A program made the position numbers and the translations under genes. This document shows, piece by piece, positions 15,786-24,985 of a stretch of 64,000 nucleotides of DNA (position 1 is the stretch's first letter; each line of letters begins with the position of its first letter). The notes under the pieces are model-generated. The model was not told where the DNA came from. It saw only the letters and a program-made list of their open reading frames with translations, and made no database searches. The stretch comes from Halobaculum magnesiiphilum (lineage in GTDB: Archaea > Halobacteriota > Halobacteria > Halobacteriales > Haloferacaceae): contig NZ_CP081959.1 in NCBI RefSeq assembly GCF_019823105.1, positions 124,001 through 188,000 of the forward strand, given 5' to 3'.

Positions 15786-17366
15786 ATGAACATGGGAGAG
15801 GCTTTCGAACGGACGGCAGAGCGAACGCCGGACGCAGTCGGACTTGTTGATCCGGAATCGGACGTCCGATACACCTATCGAGAATGGTTTGAAGAGAGCG
15901 TCGAACTAGCAGCAGCGCTGCAAAAACACAGTATCGGAACTGGTGATCGTGTCGCCGCAGCGATGCGGAACCGAGCCGAACTGGCCACGTTATACACAGC
16001 GACTCAACTGATCGGTGCAGTGTTTGTTCCGTACAACTTCCGCGTCTCGCCGGAGGAACTATCGTACCTACTCGAGAGTGCGGCGCCGGATGTACTTGTT
16101 GTCGCTGATGAGGTTACGGAGACCGTCAAATCGATGACTCACGAGTTTGACGCAGACCTCATCACAGTCGACTCGGATGTGCCCGGTGCGATGACTTACA
16201 GGTCACTTCGTGACACGGGCCGTAACTCTAAGTTCGAACCGACGTATGTGGACGCGACCAAACCGAGCCTAATTCTTCACACTGGTGGCACGACTGGAGA
16301 CCCAAAAGGCGTCCCAAGAAGCCATGAGAACACACATGCGGCCGCGACAGCTCATGCGATTCAGAATTCCTGGTCGCTCGGTGAGTCGACGCTCGGCCTA
16401 ATGTCGTTGTCGCACACTATGGGTATCCACACCCTTGCAACGACGATCCTCCTCGGTGGTAAGTGGATCTGTCAATGCCGGTTCTCAGCTGGTGAGACTG
16501 CCGATCTGATCGAAACAGAAGAGATCACGAGTCTCTATCTGGTTCCAACAGTGTTCCACGACCTCCTGCAGTCGGACATCGCGTCGGAGTCAGATCTTTC
16601 CTCGGTCGCGCACGTGACATACGCTGGATCCAACATGGGTCCAGCAACCGTTCGCGAAATTCAGGCCCAGTTCGATCCTGAGACCTTTGTTAACCACTAC
16701 GGCAGCACGGAGGTGTACACGCACGCTATCTGTGACTTGGTGTCCAAGAAGCCGAATTGCGTGGGATATGCCGGGATCAACACTACGGTTCGTGTCGTCG
16801 AACCAAGTGACTACGGTGGTCCGAATCCGACCGCGACCGTCGGCCGCGAGTCGCTCGGCGAGATTATTGTTGACGCGACCTCTCCGGAGGCGTTCGACGG
16901 ATACCTCACAGAAAATAGAGATGACGATGTTCTCGTCGACGGCTGGTTCTTCACGGGGGATTTGGGATACCGGGATGAAGACGGTGACTTGTTCTTCGTT
17001 GGCCGTGTCGACGACATGATCATCAGCGGCGGCGAAAACATCTACCCAATCGAAGTCGAAACGGTCTTGGAAGGACATGAGGCTGTCGCGGAGGCCGCAG
17101 TCGTCGGACGACCCAGTGAACGGTGGAACCAGGCGGTCACCGCATTTGTTACCCTCGCTAACGATCCCGAGGTGGTCAATTACGAGGAGATTGTCAATGC
17201 CCTTGACGAACACTGTCGGAACAGCGCCGACCTGGCCAACTTCAAACGGCCGCGAAAGTACTTCTTCATCGATTCGTTCACCAAGAGTAACGTCGGGAAA
17301 ATACTGCGGAAAGAGTTACAACAACGGGAGCTAGATGTTGACGTGCATCACGTAGTCGATGTTTGA
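15786..17366 (+). CDS. Acyl-CoA synthetase (ANL superfamily), copy 1
   Basis: 526 residues from the ATG at 15786. ILHTGGTTGDPKGVPRSH (P-loop, residues about 163-180), NHYGSTEVYTH (A5), FFTGDLGYRDEDGDLFFVGR (A7-A8), IISGGENIYPIEVE and the C-terminal KSNVGKILRKEL with the catalytic Lys are all present. It makes a CoA ester from a carboxylic acid and ATP. A TATA-like CTTTTACC sits about 30 bases upstream. A close paralog lies at 21456 on the other side of the molybdenum hydroxylase genes. The substrate is probably the aromatic acid brought in by the BenE-like carrier. Confidence 0.88.
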   Translation: MNMGEAFERTAERTPDAVGLVDPESDVRYTYREWFEESVELAAALQKHSIGTGDRVAAAMRNRAELATLYTATQLIGAVFVPYNFRVSPEELSYLLESAAPDVLVVADEVTETVKSMTHEFDADLITVDSDVPGAMTYRSLRDTGRNSKFEPTYVDATKPSLILHTGGTTGDPKGVPRSHENTHAAATAHAIQNSWSLGESTLGLMSLSHTMGIHTLATTILLGGKWICQCRFSAGETADLIETEEITSLYLVPTVFHDLLQSDIASESDLSSVAHVTYAGSNMGPATVREIQAQFDPETFVNHYGSTEVYTHAICDLVSKKPNCVGYAGINTTVRVVEPSDYGGPNPTATVGRESLGEIIVDATSPEAFDGYLTENRDDDVLVDGWFFTGDLGYRDEDGDLFFVGRVDDMIISGGENIYPIEVETVLEGHEAVAEAAVVGRPSERWNQAVTAFVTLANDPEVVNYEEIVNALDEHCRNSADLANFKRPRKYFFIDSFTKSNVGKILRKELQQRELDVDVHHVVDV

Positions 17367-17381
17367 CGTGACGGACGCCAC

Positions 17382-18266
17382 ATGTATCCACGCAAGTTCG
17401 AACACGTTTCGGTGCGGACCGTCGAAGAAGCTCTCGACGCGCTCGAAACGTACGACGATGCGGAACTGCTCGCGGGGGGGCAAAGTCTCGTGCCACTCCA
17501 GAAAACGAGGTTTGCCTCGCCGGACTACCTCATCGACATCACGGACATCGAAGAACTTCGGTATGTCGAGGAGGATGAAAACGAAGTACGAATCGGTGCG
17601 CTAGCGAAACACACCGATATCCAGCAAGCCAATCCGATTCAGGACCACGTTCGGCTGTTCAGCGAGTGTATCGGAGAGATCGCCGACTGGCCCGTTAGGA
17701 ACCAGGGCACGTTCGGCGGAACGCTCGCCGAAGCAGATCCCTCCGGAGATTACCTTCCAGTTATGAAGGTGTTGAACCCTACGATTGAGTTGACCGGACC
17801 GGAGGGTAACCGGGAGGTCCCCTTCGAGGAATTCTACTTCGGGATGTTCACCGTCGACATGGATGACGAGGAGATCCTGACCGGCGCACGGTTACCGAAA
17901 CTCCAATCGCTCGTTCCAGATGCTGTAGCTGTTGGGAGTGCGTACGAAAAACACGCCGAGCGATCGGGAGATTACGCCCTTGTGGGTGTCGCGATAGTTG
18001 TGGGAGTTGACACAGACGGACTCGTGACAGAGGCAAGGGTAAGCGTTGGCGCTGTCGGACCCCTTGTCCGCGTGACCGACGCAGAGTCGGTCGTCAAAGG
18101 AACGACGCTTGACGAGGACGCGCTCAACGCAGCAGCGACGGCTGTAGAGAAGACAGTTCAACCGGATGAGGAGGGCTCCGAAGGGGAGTACAAGGAAGCA
18201 ATGGCAGGAGAGTTCGCGAAGCGTGCGCTGAGCAGTGCTTACGATCGAGCAACGGAGGAGCTATGA
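17382..18266 (+). CDS. Molybdenum hydroxylase FAD-binding subunit (CoxM/CutM type)
   Basis: 294 residues. FAD motifs LLAGGQSLVPLQKTR (residues about 30-44) and RNQGTFGGTLAEADPSGDY (about 107-125) are intact, followed by the C-terminal CO dehydrogenase flavoprotein domain. It takes electrons from the iron-sulfur subunit. It starts 15 bp after the ligase and its last codons overlap the start of the iron-sulfur gene by 4 bp, so the three subunits are co-translated. Confidence 0.9.
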   Translation: MYPRKFEHVSVRTVEEALDALETYDDAELLAGGQSLVPLQKTRFASPDYLIDITDIEELRYVEEDENEVRIGALAKHTDIQQANPIQDHVRLFSECIGEIADWPVRNQGTFGGTLAEADPSGDYLPVMKVLNPTIELTGPEGNREVPFEEFYFGMFTVDMDDEEILTGARLPKLQSLVPDAVAVGSAYEKHAERSGDYALVGVAIVVGVDTDGLVTEARVSVGAVGPLVRVTDAESVVKGTTLDEDALNAAATAVEKTVQPDEEGSEGEYKEAMAGEFAKRALSSAYDRATEEL

Positions 18267-18880
18267 CCGACGACACACCAACAACGACTGTATCGGTGAC
18301 AATCAACGGGGAAGAGTACGTCCGGGAGACGGAAGATCGGCGACTTCTCGTTCATTTCCTACGTGAAGAGGTGGGACTGACAGGAACGCATCAGGGCTGC
18401 GTTGTCGGCAAGTGCGGTGCGTGTACCGTTTTACATAACGGTGTTCCCAAGAAGTCCTGTATGCTGTACGCCGCCGCGGTCGATGAAGACGAAATCACGA
18501 CCGTCGAGGGACTTGCAAAACGCGCAGAAATGAACGGGGTCGCCATGAAAACCCGTGAAGGAACGACGTTCCACCCGCTCCAAATGGGATTTAAGCAGAA
18601 CCATGGCCTCCAGTGCGGATTCTGCACACCCGGGTTCCTTATGACAGCCACAGCTCTGCTTCGAGAGAATCCAGATCCAACCCGAGAGGAAATAAAGTCC
18701 GCTATCTCAGGGAATATCTGTCGGTGCACGGGCTACACCTCGATCGTCGACAGTATCGAGTGGGCTGCGGCCCGACTTCGCGAGGATGAACCAGCGGTAG
18801 CCGACGGAGGGATCGACTCAACCCCCTGTGAAGGGTGTAACTGTGAAATCGCAGACGATGTCGAGGGAAACGATGAGTAA
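18263..18880 (+). CDS. Molybdenum hydroxylase [2Fe-2S] subunit (CoxS type) with Cys-rich tail
   Basis: 205 residues. The N-terminal ferredoxin-like domain carries GCVVGKCGACTV and a fourth Cys in KKSCMLY; the C-terminal helical domain carries CGFCTPGF and ICRCTG, so both [2Fe-2S] sites are complete. About 160 residues is the usual length; here a tail adds STPCEGCNCEIADD, with three closely spaced Cys, not part of the family core. It overlaps the flavin subunit gene by 4 bp and the large subunit gene by 8 bp. Confidence 0.9.
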   Translation: MTDDTPTTTVSVTINGEEYVRETEDRRLLVHFLREEVGLTGTHQGCVVGKCGACTVLHNGVPKKSCMLYAAAVDEDEITTVEGLAKRAEMNGVAMKTREGTTFHPLQMGFKQNHGLQCGFCTPGFLMTATALLRENPDPTREEIKSAISGNICRCTGYTSIVDSIEWAAARLREDEPAVADGGIDSTPCEGCNCEIADDVEGNDE

Positions 18881-21326
18881 CGCCCTCGACCGCCAAGAGG
18901 AATCGGAGGCGGATGCTGACTCGACCGCGGTCGGAGAACCCATGGGTCGTCGTGAAGATGACCGCCTCCTACGCGGCGAAGGAAAGTATATGGACGACTT
19001 TGAGCCGACTTCGAATCTCCATCACGTGGCCTTCCTCCGGTCTCCGGTTGCTCACGGCGAGATCGACGATATCGATACCACGGCCGCAGAACGCCGTGAA
19101 GATGTGACGTGTGTCCTTACGGGCGCAGACATCGCAGAGCAGATGGATCCCTTCGCAGTCGGTGTCCAGAATCCGCCCGAGTACTACCCGCTAGCTGTTG
19201 ATAAGGTCAGATACGACGGCGAGCCTGTGGCAATGGTTGTAGCGACGACCAAGTACGGTGCGACCGACGCGCTGGAAGATATTGTCGTCGACTATACGCG
19301 ACTGGATCCGGTTACCGACGAACTCGAAGCACTGGACGACGATTCTCCTCAGATCCATCCCAGTGGAAATTGCGCCAACTACCGCGAATTGGAGTACGGT
19401 CCTGTTGACGAAGCCTTCGAACGTGCGGACCACGTTGTCGAACGAGAGTTCGAATTCCCCCGATATACGAGTGCGCCAATGGAGACGTACGGAGTCATTG
19501 CCGAGTACGACACAGCTCGTGACGGCGCGACTGTGTGGTCAAACTTCCAAGGCCCATTCACAATGCATCCTGTTGTTGCGGGCGCATTGGGGATGTCAGA
19601 GGCGGATCTACAGTTCAAGGTACCATCCGACAGTGGAGGAAGTTTCGGTGTCAAGGCGCATATTTACCCCTACATCGCGGCAGCAGTGATAGCCTCACGC
19701 GAGGCCGGTGCACCAGTCAAGTGGATCGAAAGTCGAAGAGAGCACCTTCAGGCAAGCGCGTGTCACACGGATCGGACTCAACGTATGCGTGGCGCGGTAT
19801 CCGAGGAGGGCGATATCCTAGGCGTCTGGGTCGACCTCTACGACAACTTTGGAGCATACGTTCGTGCTCCAGAGCCAGGTAACACGTTCCGTCCGCTCGG
19901 GAATTACGTGAATGCGTACGACTTCGACGCTTTCGGTGGGGAATTCCGCGCGGTTCAGACGAACAAATGCCCAGCTGGGCTAAATCGGGGTTACGGCTGT
20001 CACCAGTACTACTTCGGTCTTGAAAGACTCATAGACTGCATGGCTGATGTCGTCGGCATGGACCCGACTGCGTTCCGCGAACGGAACTTTATCGACGAAG
20101 ATGAGTTCCCATATCGGACACCGACAGGCGGAGAGTATGACAGCGGACGCTACAGCAAAGCACTCCAACGGGCGAAAGAACTCTTCGAGTACGAGGACTA
20201 TCTCGGCCGGCGTGACCGGGCACGAGCGAACAACCGGTACATAGGAATCGGTTGTGCGGCGATCATCGACCCGTCGGCCTCTAATATGGGATACGTTTCG
20301 GTGGCCCTCCCGCCGGAAGAGCGTGAGAAGGGGCACCCCAAGTCGGGTGCCGTCAGTGCTGTCACGATGATGGTGCAACCCGACGCGAGTATAGTGGTCG
20401 AACTCGATTCCGCTCCGAGCGGACAGGGACACGAGACGACCGCCTCCCAAATCGCGGCTGATGAACTAGGAGTCGACCCGGAAGCAATCACCGTCGTTTC
20501 GGGCATGGACACAAGCGAGAAAGCGTGGAGCGTCTCATCGGGAAGTTACTCCTCACGATTCGCCACGGTCGGTCACAGCGCTGTCAAGAACGCGAGCGAG
20601 CAAATCGCCGAACAGATGCGACGTATCGCGGCCGTAATATTGGATGTCGATCCCGTGATGATATCATTAGAAGACGGTCGTGCACACGGGCCCGACGGTG
20701 GCGCGATATCTATCAGAGAGATCGCGGGGACGGCTCACTGGAATCCATCGAAACTCCCGGACAATATCGAACCCGGCCTCCGAACCCAGCACACGTTCAG
20801 CATGGACGACTCAAGGCCGATTGACGAAGATGATCGGATCAACTCTTCAGGTTCATACGGATATGGGGTGCAACTCGTTGCAGTCGAGGTGAACAAGACA
20901 ACCGGCGAAATAGACATCCTCGATTACGTCGCAGTTCACGACTGCGGAACGATCGTTAATCCCAAGATCGTAGATGGCCAAGTGGAAGGAGGGATCTTCC
21001 ACGGGTTAGCAGGGAGTCTCTATGAGGAGCTTAGATATGACGACAGTGGGACACTCCAAACGGACACATTCATGGATTACGCCGTCCCGACCGCAAAGGA
21101 GGCGCCGGACGTAACGACTGACCACATCGAAACCCCGTCCCCGAAGACACCGATGGGATCGAAGGGAACCGGGGAGGCGGGAACTGAGGGTGCGCCCGCA
21201 GCCATCGCGAACGCCGTCAACGACGCGCTCGATCCGCTTGGCGTGGAAATCACATCGCTCCCGCTCAAACCACCTCGCGTGTGGTCGCTCATCGAAGAAG
21301 CAGAGGGCGAGAAGAGCAGCGACTGA
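18873..21326 (+). CDS. Molybdenum hydroxylase large subunit (xanthine dehydrogenase family)
   Basis: 817 residues from the ATG at 18873. MGRREDDRLLRGEGKYMDD opens the family domain; SDSGGSFGVKAHIYPYIAA and the C-terminal KGTGEAGTEGAPAAIANA, which holds the catalytic Glu, are conserved. At the place where CO dehydrogenases have the Cys loop and most others have an AYRG loop, this protein reads AGLNRGYGCHQYYFGLER, so it is not a CO dehydrogenase and its substrate pocket is unusual. It should hydroxylate an aromatic or heteroaromatic carbon using molybdopterin cytosine dinucleotide. Confidence 0.88.
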   Translation: MSNALDRQEESEADADSTAVGEPMGRREDDRLLRGEGKYMDDFEPTSNLHHVAFLRSPVAHGEIDDIDTTAAERREDVTCVLTGADIAEQMDPFAVGVQNPPEYYPLAVDKVRYDGEPVAMVVATTKYGATDALEDIVVDYTRLDPVTDELEALDDDSPQIHPSGNCANYRELEYGPVDEAFERADHVVEREFEFPRYTSAPMETYGVIAEYDTARDGATVWSNFQGPFTMHPVVAGALGMSEADLQFKVPSDSGGSFGVKAHIYPYIAAAVIASREAGAPVKWIESRREHLQASACHTDRTQRMRGAVSEEGDILGVWVDLYDNFGAYVRAPEPGNTFRPLGNYVNAYDFDAFGGEFRAVQTNKCPAGLNRGYGCHQYYFGLERLIDCMADVVGMDPTAFRERNFIDEDEFPYRTPTGGEYDSGRYSKALQRAKELFEYEDYLGRRDRARANNRYIGIGCAAIIDPSASNMGYVSVALPPEEREKGHPKSGAVSAVTMMVQPDASIVVELDSAPSGQGHETTASQIAADELGVDPEAITVVSGMDTSEKAWSVSSGSYSSRFATVGHSAVKNASEQIAEQMRRIAAVILDVDPVMISLEDGRAHGPDGGAISIREIAGTAHWNPSKLPDNIEPGLRTQHTFSMDDSRPIDEDDRINSSGSYGYGVQLVAVEVNKTTGEIDILDYVAVHDCGTIVNPKIVDGQVEGGIFHGLAGSLYEELRYDDSGTLQTDTFMDYAVPTAKEAPDVTTDHIETPSPKTPMGSKGTGEAGTEGAPAAIANAVNDALDPLGVEITSLPLKPPRVWSLIEEAEGEKSSD

Positions 21327-21455
21327 CCGAGGAAGACGATTCAGTGGGTTATCTAATTTGGAACAAGCGTATGTCTGTAACACAAGTTGTATTTCAGCGG
21401 AATGTTTTTAATGGACTCCCTCGTGTGAATCATCAACGTCGTGCGAGAGTCAAGC

Positions 21456-23042
21456 ATGCACATGGGAAGAGTCTTTCAGCGATCAGTCGAACGGAATCCA
21501 AATCGAACCGCTGTCGTCGATCCCGATGAGGGTGTCGAGTACGACTACAACGATTGGAACGAGCGTGTCGATCAACTAGTAGAGGGATTGGAAGACCTCG
21601 GCGTCGGTCCTGGCGATCGCGTGGCCGTGGTTATGCAACCACGTGTTCAAGCGGGAACGATCTACTGGGCGGTGCAGAAGATCGGTGCAGTGTTCGTACC
21701 TTTCAATATTCGGGCGGCTGCCGACGAGTTGACGTTCCTAGTGGATAATACAGATCCGGATGTGATCATCTACTCCGAGATCGGCCGTGAGGCGATCGAC
21801 GGAGCACACGAATCGTTTGATTCGGATATCAACCTCGTCTACATTGACGAGGATATTCCAACGTACGCTTCGCCCTACGAGTCCGTGCTGGCTGAAGATG
21901 CGGAGCCGCATGAACCGGCTTCGGTCGAACCGGATACGACGAGCATCATTCTACACACGAGCGGTACAACAGGCCAGCCAAAGGGTGTTCCGCGAACGCA
22001 CACGAACACGTACACTGCGGCGAAGGCACATGCGATTCAGTCACAGTGGGTCGACGGGGAGCGGACGCTTGGGCTTATGCCGATATACCATACCATGGGG
22101 ATTCGGTCACTCGTCACAACCATGATCCTCAGCGGCACGTGGGTAGCTCAACGTTCGTTCTCACCTGAACAAACCGCTGATCTGATCGAGTCAGAGGAGT
22201 TGACGAGTCTTTATCTGGTCCCAACAGTGTTCCACGACCTGGTAAAATCCGAGGCCATCGAGGGTACGGACACATCCAGCGTCGAGCGGTTGGGATACGC
22301 CGGCACTCCGATGACCAAATCCGTTGAGGCCCAAGTGAGGAACACGTTTGAACCAAGCGTCTTCGTCAATCACTATGGTAGTACAGAGGTGTACACCTAT
22401 AGTGTCTGTTCGTGGATCGACGAAAAATCAGGATCAGCTGGCCGCGCAGGGATCAACACGCGAGTACGCGTTGTAGACGCAAAGCGCGACGAGGCAGTCG
22501 ATCCGGAACGTACCGTTGACCCGGGAACGCTCGGCGAGATTATCGTCGATGCAACCTCTCCGGAGGCGTTCGACGGATACCTTGATCGCCCAGATGCAAC
22601 CGAGCAGGCGTTTGTGGATGACTGGTACTTCACCGGGGACCTTGGTTATCGAGATGAGGATGGCGATCTGTTCGTCGTCGGTCGAGTTGATGATATGATC
22701 ATCAGCGGTGGCGAGAACATCTATCCAGTGGAAGTTGAGAACGTGCTCGATGGACACGAGGAGATCGACGAGGTAGCAGTGGTCGGCCTCGAGGACGAAC
22801 GTTGGAACCAGGTAGTCACTGCCTTTGTGACCGTTCCCGGATCCCAGCCAACAGGTCTTTCGGAACTGGCCGAACGGCTCGATGACTACTGTCGCGAAAG
22901 TTCTGACCTAGCCGACTTCAAGCGACCGCGTAAATATGTCTTCGTCGATGAGATCGTTAAGAGTAATGTAGGAAAGGTGCTACGACGAAAACTTGGAATC
23001 GATGACCTCGATGTAACCGTCTACGCGAACGTCAACGTATAA
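21456..23042 (+). CDS. Acyl-CoA synthetase (ANL superfamily), copy 2
   Basis: 528 residues from the ATG at 21456, chosen because copy 1 starts with the same short block (M-MG--F-R--ER-P); a GTG at 21441 is possible. ILHTSGTTGQPKGVPRTH, NHYGSTEVYTY, YFTGDLGYRDEDGDLFVVGR and KSNVGKVLRRKL show a complete enzyme. Large blocks are identical to copy 1, so the two are a recent or strongly constrained duplication flanking the hydroxylase genes. Different acids, such as substrate and hydroxylated product, may be activated. A TATA-like stretch lies at 21403-21410. Confidence 0.88.
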   Translation: MHMGRVFQRSVERNPNRTAVVDPDEGVEYDYNDWNERVDQLVEGLEDLGVGPGDRVAVVMQPRVQAGTIYWAVQKIGAVFVPFNIRAAADELTFLVDNTDPDVIIYSEIGREAIDGAHESFDSDINLVYIDEDIPTYASPYESVLAEDAEPHEPASVEPDTTSIILHTSGTTGQPKGVPRTHTNTYTAAKAHAIQSQWVDGERTLGLMPIYHTMGIRSLVTTMILSGTWVAQRSFSPEQTADLIESEELTSLYLVPTVFHDLVKSEAIEGTDTSSVERLGYAGTPMTKSVEAQVRNTFEPSVFVNHYGSTEVYTYSVCSWIDEKSGSAGRAGINTRVRVVDAKRDEAVDPERTVDPGTLGEIIVDATSPEAFDGYLDRPDATEQAFVDDWYFTGDLGYRDEDGDLFVVGRVDDMIISGGENIYPVEVENVLDGHEEIDEVAVVGLEDERWNQVVTAFVTVPGSQPTGLSELAERLDDYCRESSDLADFKRPRKYVFVDEIVKSNVGKVLRRKLGIDDLDVTVYANVNV

Positions 23043-23089
23043 TCGCGCATCTCGTGTATGATCGGTCGTAGTGGCGGGATTTAGCTGTG

Positions 23090-24211
23090 TTACCGTGGAT
23101 GGATGGGACCGTCCTGCTTCGAGAGGGGTCTCCCACTGCCACCATTGTGGGCTGCAAGTAGCTCTCCAACGATGCTGAATGCGATCGCCATTGGCTCGTC
23201 CCCACCAAGGTCCAATCCCACAGGGGCAGCGATCCGATTACTGTCCACGTCGATAGGTAGCTCGTCGGTTAGTTGACGAAACCTCTTTTCTGGACCCATT
23301 ACACCGATATAGTCGACTTCAGTCTCTAATAGTGACTCTAGTGCGAGTCGATCGTCTACGAAATTATGCGACATGACGATCGCATAGGTGTGGTCCGGCC
23401 GAGTGACATGATCGCCTACATCCGACGGTCGCGTCGCCGTAACCTCACTTGCGGAGGGAAACCGCCCTGGGTCCGCGTTACCGCCGCGAGCAGTGTGTAA
23501 GTGGACATCAAACCCCGCGCTGTTTGCCAAGTTGACGACCGGTCCCGCGTCTGGCTGGCCACCGAAGAGAAGTAGTCTGGGTGCCGGTTCGAAGCGGTCG
23601 ATAAGTATGCGAACTGGATCACCATCTATTGAGATTTGAACAGTTCGAGTTTCCGGTGCAGAGAAGTCTTCTCCAGACGATCTGACGGCATCAACAATGT
23701 GTGAAGGGAGTCCGCGAACACTGGGAATGACTGATTCATTCTCCCCCATGACTGCTCGGTCACCAGCGACCGTACTGGACACCGAGGACTCGAGAGTCGT
23801 GATAACGGTCATGGAACGCCCCGATTGAAGTTCGTCTACGACTGGTTGATAACTCTCGTCTATCGGTTCAACCAACAGTTCAACAACGCCGTTGCAGCCA
23901 AGACCGAGCCCCCAAGCGTCGGGATCATCGCTGCTCGTAAGGTCGTACGTTTGGATGTGTGGCTCACCCTGATCAAGTACCGTGGCCGATAGTTCCACGA
24001 CAGAATCCTCAAGACATCCAGCCGTCACTGCTCCCGCTACTGAACCCTTTGGTTCGACGACCATTTTGGCACCCGGACGACGATACCCGGATCCTTCAAC
24101 CGATATGACGGTCGCAAGTGCAGCCTCCCGATTCGTCGAAACGATCTCCGCGATTGCGTCATGTATGTCTGAACTAGTCGCACTCCACGGACTATCTGGT
24201 GATGTGGGCAT
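23090..24211 (-). CDS. XdhC/CoxF-family molybdenum enzyme maturation factor
   Basis: 373 residues. The N-terminal XdhC domain has ATVISVEGSGYRRPGAKMVV, GAVTAGCLEDSVVE with the conserved Cys, and GLGCNGVVELLVEP. The C-terminal Rossmann domain has LLLFGGQPDAGPVVNLA, HTYAIVMSHNFVDD, YIGVMGPEKR and PVGLDLGGDEPMAIAFSI. XdhC proteins sulfurate and insert the molybdenum cofactor. The gene converges on the second ligase gene with 47 bp between stops, so it closes the cluster on the other strand and has its own promoter near 24250. Confidence 0.87.
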   Translation of the reverse strand: MPTSPDSPWSATSSDIHDAIAEIVSTNREAALATVISVEGSGYRRPGAKMVVEPKGSVAGAVTAGCLEDSVVELSATVLDQGEPHIQTYDLTSSDDPDAWGLGLGCNGVVELLVEPIDESYQPVVDELQSGRSMTVITTLESSVSSTVAGDRAVMGENESVIPSVRGLPSHIVDAVRSSGEDFSAPETRTVQISIDGDPVRILIDRFEPAPRLLLFGGQPDAGPVVNLANSAGFDVHLHTARGGNADPGRFPSASEVTATRPSDVGDHVTRPDHTYAIVMSHNFVDDRLALESLLETEVDYIGVMGPEKRFRQLTDELPIDVDSNRIAAPVGLDLGGDEPMAIAFSIVGELLAAHNGGSGRPLSKQDGPIHPR

Positions 24212-24449
24212 ACACTGTCATCAGTGTCTTGCTCCAGCGACAATTCTCTGTCGGTGTTTTTCCATTTCTCATATGAATTAACTGACTAGTAACACTGACC
24301 AGTATAACTCTCAGAGCTGACTGATTCTACATGGCGCGTGCAGGGCCGGAATCAGCGTGCCTGACCGAGAGTCTAAAATATTGTAATCTGAATGTTCTTA
24401 GGTTCTGATAGAGTGGATATTTACAATCCTCACGTCCTCATACCGAACT

Positions 24450-24985
24450 ATGCCTGAAGAGCGGTCCCGTCGGTTTATATTATCGATATCGGCTACGCTC
24501 GGTGGGAGTATCCTCGCAGGCTGTAGGCAGCCGTCTACCGACAACAGCGATGAGACACGTATACAGTCGACTCAGGACACAACGACAACAGGCGCAGAAT
24601 CAGATACTGCAGCCGATCAAGCTGCGATCATCGAAGCGACGCTCGACCAAACGGATCTCGTTCAGGGAGAGTCGATTTCAGTAACTATTGACATCGAGGG
24701 TACGGGAGATGAGGAGCTCACTCGTACCCTTCCGTTGTCTGTCAATGGCCAGCAATTGGAATCGCAGAAGGTAACGCTCACCCCCGGTGAGACAACTCAA
24801 ATCAAATTAACAACTACACCACCTGACACGGGGACTCAAACTGTCACGGTCGGTGACCAAGAAGTTGGGACAGTCGTCGTTCGAGCAGTAAAACCTGACA
24901 CTGTCCGAGATGTCGGAGCGCATTACTATCCGTGGTACGGAGCGCGATTACACAGTTGGAACGATGGAGAGTGGAGTCTCGAGTC
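24450..24985 (+). pseudogene. Truncated Tat-type lipoprotein with start of a GH99-like domain
   Basis: The N-terminus RSRRFILSISATLGGSILAG followed by Cys is a Tat signal with a lipobox. A Thr-rich linker and an immunoglobulin-like domain (residues about 55-150; LDQTDLVQGESISVTIDI) follow. DVGAHYYPWYGARLHSWND then opens what looks like a glycoside hydrolase family 99-like domain. At about 24985 the sequence changes into the reverse complement of an integrase gene. The frame goes on by chance to 25394 with Arg/Pro-rich nonsense. The catalytic domain is thus lost. Confidence 0.6.

Noticed and set aside
17382-21326. Aerobic carbon monoxide dehydrogenase
   Set aside because: The large subunit lacks the Cys loop of CO dehydrogenases and no CoxD or CoxE genes are present, although CoxG-, CoxM- and CoxS-like names apply by family.
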